From Nissolia schottii (taxonomy: Eukaryota > Streptophyta > Magnoliopsida > Fabales > Fabaceae), in assembly GCA_003254905.1 (NCBI GenBank), contig QANU01030108.1, positions 89,393-153,392 of the forward strand: a stretch of DNA of 64,000 nt, written 5' to 3'. The first letter of the stretch is position 1. Each line of letters opens with the position of its first letter. The notes beneath the pieces were generated by a model. That model had not been told where the DNA came from and did no database searches. It saw nothing but the letters and a program-made list of their open reading frames with translations. The translations under genes and the position numbers were made by a program. This document shows, in pieces, positions 21,400 to 31,719 of the stretch.

Positions 21400-22290
21400 A
21401 ACAAATGCATATCCTTTAGTTAGCTAGTTTATTAGTCTATGACCAAATTTGTTTATCACAAATGTATATGTTTAGCGGCTTGGACTAAGTAATGATGACT
21501 AGATTATTAGTTTGTTCATATATAATGTAGAAGTTTGTTTCCTAGTCAATTAATTTTGTTGAAAGGTTGCTTCGTTCATGACCATATTATTAGTTTAAAT
21601 AACCAATATAAGAGCTTATTCTAGTATATGACTTTGTTCATAGAGAATACAGGAGTTTGTTTTATGGCTTTGTTCATATAGAATGCAGGTTTTGTTCTTT
21701 CATGGCTTTGTTCATATAGAATGTTGGGTTTTGTTCATGATTAGTCTATACCTTTGTTCATAGAAAATGCAAAAGTTTGTTCATACTCAATTTATGATTA
21801 TGTTCATATAGAATGCAGGTTTTGTTCATTCATGACCATTAATTAGTTTTCCTAAACAATACAAGAGTTTATTCATGATCAATCTATGGGTTTGTGCATA
21901 GAGAATACAAAAGTTTGTTCATACTCGGTCGATGGGTTTGTTCATAGAGAATGCAAGAGTTTGTTTATTCATGACCATATCATTAGTTTTTATAAACAAT
22001 GCAAAAGTTTGTTCATCATCAGTCTATGGCTTTGTTCATATAGAATACAGGAGTTTGTTTCCAGGTCAATTGATTTTGCTGGTTGCTTCATTCATGAACA
22101 TATTATTTGTTTTCATAACCAATATAGGAGTTTGTTTATGCTATGTCTATGACTTTAGTCATAGAGAATATCTAAGTTTGTTTATTCAAGACCATATTAC
22201 TAGTTTCAGTAACCAATACATAAGTTTGTTCATGCTCAGTCTATGGCTTTATTCATAGCGAATATAGAAGTTGTTCATATCCAAGCTAAG
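21400..22290. repeat. Imperfect tandem array, unit about 95-120 bp
   Basis: Repeated blocks of the form TCTATGGCTTTGTTCATA, GAATGCAAGAGTTTGTTCAT, then a CCATATTATTAGTTT block, recurring at about 95-120-bp spacing (for example near 21930, 22023, 22146 and 22240). Open frames across it are by-products of the repeat. Confidence 0.7.
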
Positions 22291-22559
22291 ACTTTGTTCG
22301 TTTGTATAAATTTGTAACGTATATGCAAATAGTCAACAAAAAAATTAAATTGTGGAATAACCAAAACAAATATAATTGAAAGCATGCAAAAAATTCTACA
22401 AATAACCAAAACATGTCCTAATGGTTAGTGTTCCATAGGGTGCATTGTTTGTCTTCCAAACACTGGTAGTGTACGATTATCTTGCATAAATTGCATAACG
22501 TCAACTAAAGAGACATAACCAACAAATATTCAAGCACTGTTATTTACATGTCTAAATAC

Positions 22560-22770
22560 TTGAACCATTGTTGTTTGTGCCCTGAATGAATATAACATTA
22601 TATTCATTCATAAACAAACTTGTAAACAAATATTAAACAAACATTTCAAGTACAAGTAAACAAACAAACAAACTTTTCAAACACATATAAACAAATCATT
22701 AGTAAATATTAAACAAACATTCTGATATCATTAAACAAACTTTTCAAGTACATATAAACAAACCTTATAT
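22560..22770. repeat. AAACAAAC-rich repeat tract
   Basis: Many copies of AAACAAAC and of AAACTTTTCAAGTACATATA, partly as direct repeats. This is the opposite strand sense of the AGTTTGTTT words in the preceding array. The 22.38-22.56 kb stretch has a minus-strand frame with one stop (VFRHVNNSA, VDVMQFMQDN) that I do not recognise. Confidence 0.5.
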
Positions 22771-22992
22771 CATTACAACAGAATCCCAAGAATACATTTA
22801 CACCCACCACACTTGTGAACAAAAATGCAAATCCATAATCAAAAAGTGTAAATTCACCACTAGTCAACTAACATCTATGCTTAGCTCTATAGAATCAACT
22901 GACATTGGCAAACAAATATGCAATGACACCAAACCTAGTAGGTTAATACATGTGTTGGCTGTACAGTGACACCAATGTTAATGTACACCAAA

Positions 22993-22995
<3 letters not shown>

Positions 22996-23030
<35 letters not shown>

Positions 23031-23031
23031 N
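22996..23031. repeat. (TA)n microsatellite ending in a single N
   Basis: A dinucleotide run of about 35 bases that stops at an N at 23031, so its true length is unknown. Confidence 0.9.
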
Positions 23032-23571
23032 TCTTTCATTTTTGTGCGGTCTATAGAATTCACAATATTACTTCTTATTGAATTCATTCAGCCACCCTTT
23101 CCTTGTAAAAACTGGGAATTTCAAGCCTAAACTGAAATTGAGTTCTTTCTGTCATGGCCATAACAATGAAAACATCATTGATAGATCTTGCCTCTTTGAG
23201 TCGAAGAAAAAGACTTCAAAATCGCTCAATTCTCATCAATAAACAAAACTAATCAAGTAACAAACTAGTCTCGTATCATATATAAAGTGAATTTGTGAGG
23301 TTTCATCATAGTGTTACTTATATTTAGCTTCTTCCTTGCTATGTACAACACTTCATATTATACATCTATACAATAGCATGATTATTACACTATTTTGCAA
23401 CAATTGAAGAGTTAATATTATGCAAAGGGCTTAACGTTTGATCATCCTCGCATGGGAGTTTTGCAATTTGCACTGGACCAGGATGATATTCAAGCCTTTT
23501 CCTTCCATCACACAATTCATCATGTCTTTTAAATGCTATGAATAATATATTCAATGCACAGGGAACGTCTA

Positions 23572-23643
23572 GGGTCCATAGCTCAGTGGTAGAGCATTTG
23601 ACTGCAGATCAAGAGGTCACCGGTTCGAACCCGGTTGGGCCCT
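23572..23643 (+). tRNA. trnC-GCA: tRNA-Cys (GCA)
   Basis: A 72-nt cloverleaf with no intron. The acceptor stem GGGTCCA pairs with TGGGCCC (one T-G pair), with discriminator T at 23643. The D stem is GCTC/GAGC, and the A box contains TAGCTCAGTGGTAGAGC. The anticodon stem TTTGA/TCAAG holds loop CTGCAGA, giving anticodon GCA at 23604-23606. The T arm is ACCGG-TTCGAAC-CCGGT. A run of five T directly after the gene (23643-23647) is a normal Pol III terminator. The sequence is of the nuclear cytosolic plant type and looks functional. Confidence 0.97.
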
Positions 23644-24154
23644 TTTTGTATATGAAAAAAAAATATTTTGCAATACTGCGTGCGTTATAAAATTGACACT
23701 TATAAACGAGATGTACTATCTTTCTTAAGACTTACATTTTTTACTTGCTTTTTAAAAATTAAAAAAAAAATTCTGTGATTATTATGGAAGAAAATCACTC
23801 GGTGTCAAATTACTCTTTGCAAATTATTATGAATCCCATTAAAACCTCATTTAATTGTAGATGATGAGTGAGTCGATATTGTAAATGATAACGTAATATT
23901 TTCCTGCATTGTAAAAAATAATTAATTGTCATATATTTAATTATTTTTTTATAAGTAAAGAGAAGAAAATAAGCAAACACAAAAGAAAAGTGAGATTGGT
24001 ATGGTATTGCCGCGTAAAAGTGATTATTCATTGGTATTGATTAATTTCTATGCATCCTAATTTTTTTGTGCAAGAAAATCAAATTGCATTGGATATTTTA
24101 ATATTAATTAATGACTTTGGTATTACATGCATTTATGACCACTTTGGTATCAGA

Positions 24155-24325
24155 GAATAGACATGTAGTGGTGAATTTTTGGTCGAAAAGGTGAATTGCT
24201 TTTAAATATTATTGGCCGAAAAGGTGAATTTAGAGAATAGACATGTAATGGTGAATTTTTGGTCGAAAAGGTGAATTTTCGACTTTTTAGTCGGAAAGGT
24301 GAATTGCTTTCAAATATTCTTCTAT
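24155..24325. repeat. Short tandem duplication (GGTGAATTTTTGGTCGAAAA)
   Basis: Two units of about 80 bp, each with AGAATAGACATGTA.TGGTGA, TTTTTGGTCGAAAAGGTGAA, and a TTGCTTT.AAATATT tail. The core word GGTCGAAAAGGTGAATT occurs several times. No gene. Confidence 0.65.
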
Positions 24326-24457
24326 ATTTAGCACGTCTTGCATGAACAGGAGGGGTCTCGCGCGAGACGCTAGGCAACTTGCCCTGATGAGTATATAACT
24401 CGTGCGAGACACGCGTTGAATCAGCTTCACATTTTTATGTTGGTTTGGTGTTTTTGG

Positions 24458-26074
24458 GAGCCCGACCAGCTTCTTTGGCCACTGCTTCACCTAAATATAG
24501 AGCCTTCCCTCCCCCCCATTCCAACTCGCTTAGAGTTCAGACTCTTCTTTCCTATTATAACGAGTTTTGCTCAATTCTTCTCTTCCTCTTAAGTAGGTGG
24601 TTGTTCCGTCTTTTAGGATGGCCTAGAGCGGTAGGTTCCAACGCAGCTGCCGTGTTGGTGGTGGCCTACAGTGGTCCTCAGGAACCGTGGCGATGCCATA
24701 ACGCAATAGCGATGCTAGAATGGTTACCGCAAGGCCTACCAGTTTAAAGATTTATTTTATGGGTTTTTGATGATGGTTTCAGTTGGCTTTCTAGGTGTCA
24801 ATGCCACGCCGCTAGGAGCCCCCAGTGTCAGTGTTCCTCCGTTCAGCGACATTCCAGGTGAGTGGCGGTCACGATGCATTGATGGTCTCACTTTGGTGGT
24901 CCATCAATAGAGTCAGTTATGCTATAACATGCTAGTAGCTAATTAGTTATTCATATAATATTCAGTAGATGTCATGCTTATGTGATATGCTATATATGCC
25001 ATGTGTTTGCACTTATGCTATGTTATATATGATATACCATGCTATGTTAGGATAGAGACCTAAGCCCTTAGACATTATATCCCTTAGATTAGCTTGATTA
25101 GGGTTATGTAATAAGACTTTAAATAAAGACTCCAGTTAAGACATGGACCCTAACAAGGGGCAGATTCTGGTTAAGGCAAGACTTGGTACTTAAGATGTCC
25201 GTTGTGACGTACTTCTCTTACCTGGGAATCATGTTCTGGTACCTTAGTCCTTAAATCTAGACTAATAAACAAGATAAGTTAATTAGGACACACTTGTCAT
25301 AATCAGCAGCCTTAGATCTTAACAACATGGATAATCAAAGACAACTCCCTAAAAGACTTTAACAAACAGTATATCATACAATAGATGACTTAGAGTAGTG
25401 CGGGGTCAATGACCTCGCAACCCAGATTCAGTAATAGATAACTATAAGTGTTAGGCTCCTCAGATTATGGCATGCGTGCCTTTTTAGATTTAGCAGATTA
25501 GGTGAGTGTCAAGCTCCTCAAACTTAGTGTATGCATACCCTCACAAATATTCAGGTTGCGTGCATACCGAAACAACCCAGATTTATCCTGGTGAAGTGGG
25601 GTCGAGCTGCGGCTCTCTCGAATTGTGCTCCTCTAACAGGCATAGGTACAATTTTACTTTCCAATTATTAGCGCGATTTATTCTAATTATCCAGTACATT
25701 CAGTTTGACAGTTATTCTTGTATTTAGCATATTCAATTATACAGTTATTTCAGTTCCTTTTCTATATCAGTTATGTTTTATTTATCAGTTTGTTTCTCTA
25801 GTATATGTGTATATGTATCTATATGCCATTATATGCAATATGTGTTATTTGAGTGGTACCGAGGTACCTACCATTGAGTTGACAACTCACCCCTTTGTCA
25901 AAACATTTTCAGATTTGGCTGAGGCTAGTGAGAATTATCTCCTTGTCCAGTGAGCGAGGATTCCAAATTTGAGAGGTAAGCTTCACTTCGTAATGGGGAC
26001 TACCGAGCAGTTACAGTCATGCTCCAGACACCTAGGGCAGGGTCCATAATAGCTTTATGTATTTCAGTTCGGAC

Positions 26075-26133
<59 letters not shown>

Positions 26134-26303
26134 ATTTATTTCTATTTTAGTTCAGTATGTGTAAACAATTTTTAGTTATTAATTAATGAATAAGCAAGTA
26201 TTTATTTATCATTTGCATTTATTACATGTTTTAGTATGTCACGTCAATGCTTCCATAGGACAGTAGCCCTATGCACTGTCACACCCTAAGTTAGGGCGTG
26301 CCA
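24458..26303 (+). repeat. Long non-coding repeat, copy 1 (LTR-like or spliced ncRNA-like)
   Basis: About 1.85 kb, homologous in inverted orientation to 49893-51660 and more distantly to 31720-34400. Read on the plus strand, it has a TATA-like CTAAATATAGAGCC (24493), a shared block with AGAGTTCAGACTC, a conserved CCAGGTGAGTGGCGGT (24856), a long middle, GGTACCGAGGTACC with TGAGTTGACAACTCACCC (25855-25895), and TTTTCAGATT (25908). The 3' end carries a CATAGG/CCTATG hairpin (26254-26273) and a palindrome around CACACCCTAAGTTAGGGCGT. The outer bases TG..CA on one reading suggest a solo LTR, while the order TATA, donor-like, acceptor-like, hairpin suggests a transcript. No protein coding is seen. 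Confidence 0.6.
26076..26131. repeat. (ATT)n microsatellite
   Basis: About 18 ATT units inside repeat copy 1; absent at that length from copies 2 and 3. Confidence 0.95.
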
Positions 26304-26589
26304 TATATGCATTTATATAATCTCACCATCCATAGATTTACAAAGCTTTAATCTCATCAATTGATTTATAAGACCTTAATCTTGGAGGCGAACACCAAAC
26401 CTTTTTATATTGTCCAGTTCTTTTACTCGAGAATCAAGGTGTGTGTGTGTTTTTGATAATTATAAGGATTTTTTTGTCATATGCATGGGAATATTATCTT
26501 TGTCATTTGATTACAATCATTTATAAAAGATAATTCATTTTATCCTATTTTTTAAATATTATATTTTTTTTGATGAAGTTCGCACAACA

Positions 26590-27545
26590 GGGGATGAGCA
26601 ATATTATATATATTGGATTTAATAATTTGAAAAAAAAATAGGGGATGAGCAATTTATGACATCTTCACAATTAATGCTACAAAATTTTACTAATATTAAA
26701 ATATTATTTAAGGTAATAATTTCAACATGACAAAAATAATTAGTCATAGAGTAATTGTCTTAATAATATTAATATATCAATAGTGCTAAAGTAAGTATAC
26801 ACTTAATTTACACATAAGATGTCAAAAAAGTTTTACAAAATTTTTATATGGGAGATACAAAAATGTGTCATACACAATTAGTAATTTACTTATCTCATTA
26901 AAAAAAATAGGGGATGAACAATTTTATAAATTTTCACAAATTATGCTACAAATGTATTTATATTAAAATATTATATAAGATAATGATTTTCATATGTTAA
27001 AAATAATTAGTCATAAAGTAATTATCTTAATAAAATTAATGTCTCAAAAGTGTTTTTTTTTTTTTGTAAATATCTCAAAAGTGTTAAAGTAAACATATAA
27101 TTTACATGAAAGATGTGAAAAATGCGCATTCAACAATTTTTACACAAGAAGTGCAATTCACAAGTAGTAATTTACTTTAAAAAAAGGGGATGAGCAATTT
27201 TATAAAGTTTTCAATTCTTATGTTGCAAATATATTTATATTAAAATATTATTTAAGTTAATGATTTTTACATGACAAAAATAATTAGTCAAAGTAATCTT
27301 CTCAATAACATTAATATATCAAAAGAGTTAAAATAAACATATACTTAATTTATACAAAAAATCTAAAAAAGTACTTTACACAAATTTTATACGGGAGACG
27401 CCAAAAAAATGCAATACACAATTAGTGCTTATAAAAGAATACAAGATAAAGAATTTAATAAAGTTTTCGCAACTTATGACAAAGTTATTTATATTAAAAT
27501 ATTATTAAAGATAATGATTTTCACATGACAAAAATAATTAGAAGT
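26590..27545. repeat. About 270-bp tandem repeat, four diverged units
   Basis: Each unit runs GGGGATGAGCAATTT, TTATATTAAAATATTAT, ATGACAAAAATAATTAGTCA, AAAGTAAACATATACTTAAT, and an AATACACAATTAG end. Start-to-start spacing is 269, 276 and about 260 bp. Confidence 0.75.
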
Positions 27546-27854
27546 TATTTCTTGCGTTAACAATTATATAATATCTAAACTTCTTGAAAAATAAATATGT
27601 TTAAGTTTTGATTCACTTTGCAATAGAAAAAAAATGACATGAAATCTTAAATTATATAAATTGTTTAAGTCTTCGACTCCACATATCAATATTAAAAGGT
27701 GATGTTCTATAGTGTCTTTAACGATGTTATTATATATTATTTAACTATTGTGTTTTTAAAGTTATATTTATTTTTTTACCAAAAAATAAATTATATTTAT
27801 TTATTACCAAATTATTATTTACAAGTCCCGTGCCCGTCCCGGGCTATACACTAG
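26590..27854 (+). mobile_element. Non-autonomous Helitron, 3' part with internal tandem repeats
   Basis: The 3' terminus is diagnostic: GTCCCGTGCCCGTCCCGGGC, then TATACA, then CTAG at 27851-27854, followed by a T, as expected for insertion between A and T. The short GC hairpin (CCCG ... CGGG) precedes the CTRR end by about 6 bases. Upstream, a unit of about 270 bp beginning GGGGATGAGCAATTT repeats near 26641, 26910, 27186 and, diverged, near 27445. No Rep/helicase is present. The 5' TC end was not located, so the start is a minimum. Confidence 0.65.
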
Positions 27855-29184
27855 TTCTTCTAGAATACAAGATGATAATAATGTAGCGACGAATAACTAT
27901 CACTTCTACTATCAGTTAAAAATGTTTACGAAGAATGATAGCTACAGTCTAGCCTCTTCTTCAGTCTCAACATTTCATGGCACTTGGCTGACGAGATCAA
28001 CAGGCCGGTGACACGCCATTTAGTTCTCAGGGTAGTAATTTACCCAAGCAATGTAGTGTTTCTTCTATGCATTAACGTTTTATTAAGACCAAACCATGCA
28101 AGTTTATTTGGCTGGAGTCAACTTTGTTTGAAACGTCAGATTGCATTACAATTCTTCAGACTAGAGGGAAAACAAATTTCTCCACGAGTAGAAGAAAATC
28201 TTGCAATAGCATGCAGTAATCAAGATATAAAGCACCATAGGTTAGGCTGCCATCAGAGTTCGTCAACACTACCTCTCATTGGCATGCAAATGCAATTCCT
28301 GATCCCTCCTACGTTATTTAAAGTCATCCTCCCCAAAAAAATCGTTGAAATCGGCAATTTATTAGTATTACAATATACGTAGATCCTAACAGTCAAACAG
28401 AACGAGACCCATTATAATTAAGATAGCATTAATATTTAGCAGTAGCAGCAACATTTCTTTAAAAACTGTAGTTGTGTCAAAATTTGATAAATGAAAGAAC
28501 AAGAGAGCTCGTAGAATGCTTGAAGACAACTTTTTTTTATACACGGACAGATAGAGAATTTAAACATATCATTTCCGCAGTATGCAGAACAGTGTGATCA
28601 ACATTGGATAGACAAAAACCCACCATGAAAACCACTACAGTACCACTAAAACCACCATTAATAACATGGCGGTGCTCCGTTCCTGCTAGCTATAGCAGTA
28701 TAGCGCCAGTAAAGCGGCATTTTAATAACACAGAGAACAAACTTGGTTGATTTTGATCTTTACCTAATCAACCACCTAAGAATCTTAAGACCACCCTGAT
28801 TGATCAGACAATTTTGGTGTTCTATGAGAAATCAGTAGTAGTTTAACACATCTACCCTCAACCGTAACGCCACACTACTTTGATCCACTGTTGTATTAGA
28901 ACTAATCAAGAAGATATAATCTCAAATTATGGGAAGTAGGAATTATTAATGTCAGTTCTACAGACATGCTAAGATATACTGGGTCAGAGGACAGCAGCAA
29001 ACCAAAACAGAAAAGGCGTACACATTTATCATGTCTGAATTCTCAAAATGGACACAAACCAACATTCCAAAGTTCATAGCACTACAAAACCACAATGTAT
29101 ATAAATATAACCAACCGAAAAAGAAAACCTAAAATATCCATAGAGTAACCTTAGAGCAACACAAAAATTGACCAGAGAGAGCCT
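27855..29184. other. Intergenic and 3' flank of P1 gene
   Basis: No recognisable gene. The frame at 27984-28382 (plus, 132 codons) has no family motif and looks fortuitous. The last few hundred bases before 29185 are probably the 3' untranslated region of the P1 gene, which reads leftward here. Confidence 0.4.
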
Positions 29185-29850
29185 CTAATCAAACAAGCTG
29201 AATCCCATATCATCATCACTCTCTTCTTGGGGTTCTTCCTGTGAAATTGAAACAAATGAATACATTAGACGAACAACAACCACAAAGCAGTATTCAACAA
29301 TAGCAGAAACAACTCTTTAACACAAATGACTTTACCTTCTTCTCCTCAGCAGCAGGAGCGGCTGCAGCAGCAGCACCACCACCACCAGCCGCAATGGGGG
29401 CAGCTGCAACAGCAACCGAAGCACCGCCTCCTCCAGCATTGGCCATCAAATCACCAACATCACGCTTCTCAGTAAGCTTGGCAAATAGGCTGGGCCAGTA
29501 TGATGCAACTTCAATCTTTGCACTTTTCAACAAGGTAGAGATCTTGTCAGCCTATTAACGACCACTTAAGGATAAACACATCATCTTTAAACAAATCCAT
29601 AATCCATAACTATCCACACGCATCAATCCCACTTTTCCAGTATTTGTAATTCGATCCCAAATAACAGAAACAGATTATATTATATCCACTAAACCCTAAA
29701 CAGAAGCCAAAACTAGGAAATTATTCGAACAATCACACTACAGGTAATACACAAAACGCTAAGGGAATCAAAGAAGGATACGGTGACAGAGATGTTATCC
29801 TCGTGAAGGATCATAACGGCGTAGCTGCAAGCAGTCTCTGCGAGCGACAT
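29185..29850 (-). CDS. RPP1: 60S acidic ribosomal protein P1
   Basis: Minus strand, three coding exons: 29850-29782, 29551-29336, 29238-29185, all phase 0 with GT-AG introns, giving 112 residues (usual for plant P1). The N-terminus is [19 protein letters not shown], followed by [20 protein letters not shown]. An Ala/Gly hinge ([26 protein letters not shown]) leads to the acidic tail [13 protein letters not shown], the conserved end contacted by elongation factors and by ribosome-inactivating proteins. P1 and P2 dimers bind P0 to form the lateral stalk of the large subunit and recruit translation GTPases. A leader intron is likely between about 30005 and 29862 (donor GTAGGT, acceptor TTGTAG). 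The upstream telo-box and TGGGCC elements fit ribosomal-protein gene control. The gene is intact. Confidence 0.96.
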
Positions 29851-30094
29851 TTTCACACACTACAAGCAAAAATTCAGAAAAAGAAAGGAAAAAAAAAAAA
29901 AAGGCAAATCAAGAAGAATTAAGAGGATATTAAGATAACAAAGTACAACAAATTCAAATGAAAATTGCTATAGTTTTCCATGGAAGGGATGAGAAGCGGA
30001 CCTACCCGAAGGAAAGGAGATCGGAGACGAGTGAAGAATGAAGAAAGCTCCTCTGCAAAATTGGGCGCGCGCCGCAAGTGGTAATGCGAGAGTC

Positions 30095-30175
30095 TAGGGT
30101 TTCAGGGTTTTTTAAAAGGTACAAGAGCACCGTCGAATCGATATTGCAGATCATGGGCCTTTCTTATAGGCCCAT
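30095..30175 (-). promoter_or_regulatory. Telo-box and paired site II elements upstream of the P1 gene
   Basis: On the minus strand the sequence AAACCCTA (30102-30095) is a telo-box. ATGGGCC/GGCCCAT words at 30153-30159 and 30169-30175 are site II motifs bound by TCP factors. The pair is typical of plant ribosomal protein promoters and sits upstream of the likely transcription start. Confidence 0.7.
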
Positions 30176-30755
30176 TTCAGAATAACGTCCTGCACTTTTT
30201 ATTGTTTTTTCTTTCTTAAATCTCCCAACCAAACTTTGACCAAAAATACCCAACAAAGTTCAACCAAAAAAAAAAAGAGATGACCATTATATTGACCAAC
30301 AAAAATCCCACAAAAATTGACTAAATAATTCTCGAAAAAAATAAATAGATAAAATTGACCAAACAATTTGTAGATCAATTTTATTTCCTGATAACAAAAA
30401 GTAAAGTAGTTTTTTTATTTTTATTTTAATCGTTCACTAATCGCTATATTCTATGCAAATTTTAAAGAAAATGTTTCTAAGCCCAAATCGTCGTCATAAT
30501 TTAGCTTTTTAAGCTGATGTGTCATTTTGCAATTTATTGTGAGTTATACACTCTATCCCGTATTTAATTATTTTGTAAGTTGTGTCGTCGGGCCACCTCT
30601 CATGGGACAATTGATTGGGGGCAGTTTAGCACTGCTCATATTTTAATTGTTGATTGATGAAAAAACAAGTTAAATCATAACTAGAGAACTCTGCCACTAA
30701 GCTAGATGGGAAAGTTCACGTTTATGTAGCTCAGAGTACTCGAGCATGATTGCTT

Positions 30756-31064
30756 TTAGTGGAAGGACCCTCTCTTCCTTGTCGCCTGATCATGATATGG
30801 TGGGGCATAAGAGGAATTATCAATTTCAGGAAAAGGAAAATTGAATCTTGCTCCTATTGCATGCTTCAGTATGTGCCGTGGATCAATATCTCGTTTACCA
30901 ACTGGCTTTAGTGTATGCGGAGTCCTCATGTTGTTCCAAAGCCAAAGGATGTAATTGATAGTCACATCATCTGATTTACTTCTTTTTAAATGAGTAATCA
31001 TTTTATTATTTGAGTCATTGAAGTTGAAGATAAATTTAGTTGCTTTTACTTTCACAGGACACAA
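30756..31064 (-). CDS. Uncharacterised small open frame, doubtful
   Basis: A 102-codon frame with a mixed, protein-like composition (for example FIFNFNDSNNKMITHLKRS and PVGKRDIDPRHILKHAIGAR). I recognise no family. There is no clear TATA box and no neighbour that suggests a role. It could be an exon of a larger or decayed gene, or chance. Confidence 0.2.
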   Translation of the reverse strand: MCPVKVKATKFIFNFNDSNNKMITHLKRSKSDDVTINYILWLWNNMRTPHTLKPVGKRDIDPRHILKHAIGARFNFPFPEIDNSSYAPPYHDQATRKRGSFH

Positions 31065-31719
31065 CTTGTTGACTTGGATTTGCTTTGGGCTATCACTAGA
31101 ATTGTGAGTTTCTAGAGTTATCTGCAGAAATTATAAAAATTGAACGGATTATCGTATTATTACTTAGTCTCATCAAGGAAGGCTTCATAACTGTTTTGGT
31201 TCAAATCAGATGCTACTCAACTCTAATTTGTGCAAGCTTTAAATAGAGTTTGTATTATGTAATGAAATTTCAGTAAACTTCTTCTGTTGATAACATCACT
31301 ATTTGTAAATAGAGATATAAATTATTCACAAGCCTCCACTTTTTAGCTTAATCTTTCAAAAAAAATTTAGTCTCGCGCTGGAAATAGTATACATGTTACA
31401 TGCTTGGGTAGACATGCTTTGTTTATAGTCCAAAATGTGTAACTATAACTAATAACTAATGACGTTCAACAAATTTGCAAATTGGGGCCCTTTAGGTGAT
31501 TTTGTTGGTTATTGTTTCTTACACCATTGGATCAGAGTATTAACGAGTAAATGTCTAATTTGGTCTCTGTTCAATTATTTATGGATCAATTAGTGTTTAG
31601 TGGCTTGATTTTCTTGTAAGTTGATAAGCTATGTTAAGTGGCAAGTTGTCAAGTTAGATGCAAGTTGTCAAGTATTGCTTTATGGTGAAGTATTTAAATT
31701 TTGTAATCACCTAAAAATT

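Noticed and set aside
21400..22770. Possible CRISPR-like array of regular repeats
   Set aside because: The units are imperfect, variable in length, lack unique spacers, and the genome is a plant's.
27984..28382. 132-codon plus-strand frame after the Helitron
   Set aside because: No recognisable domain; the codon pattern looks random. It lies in the presumed 3' flank of the P1 gene on the other strand.
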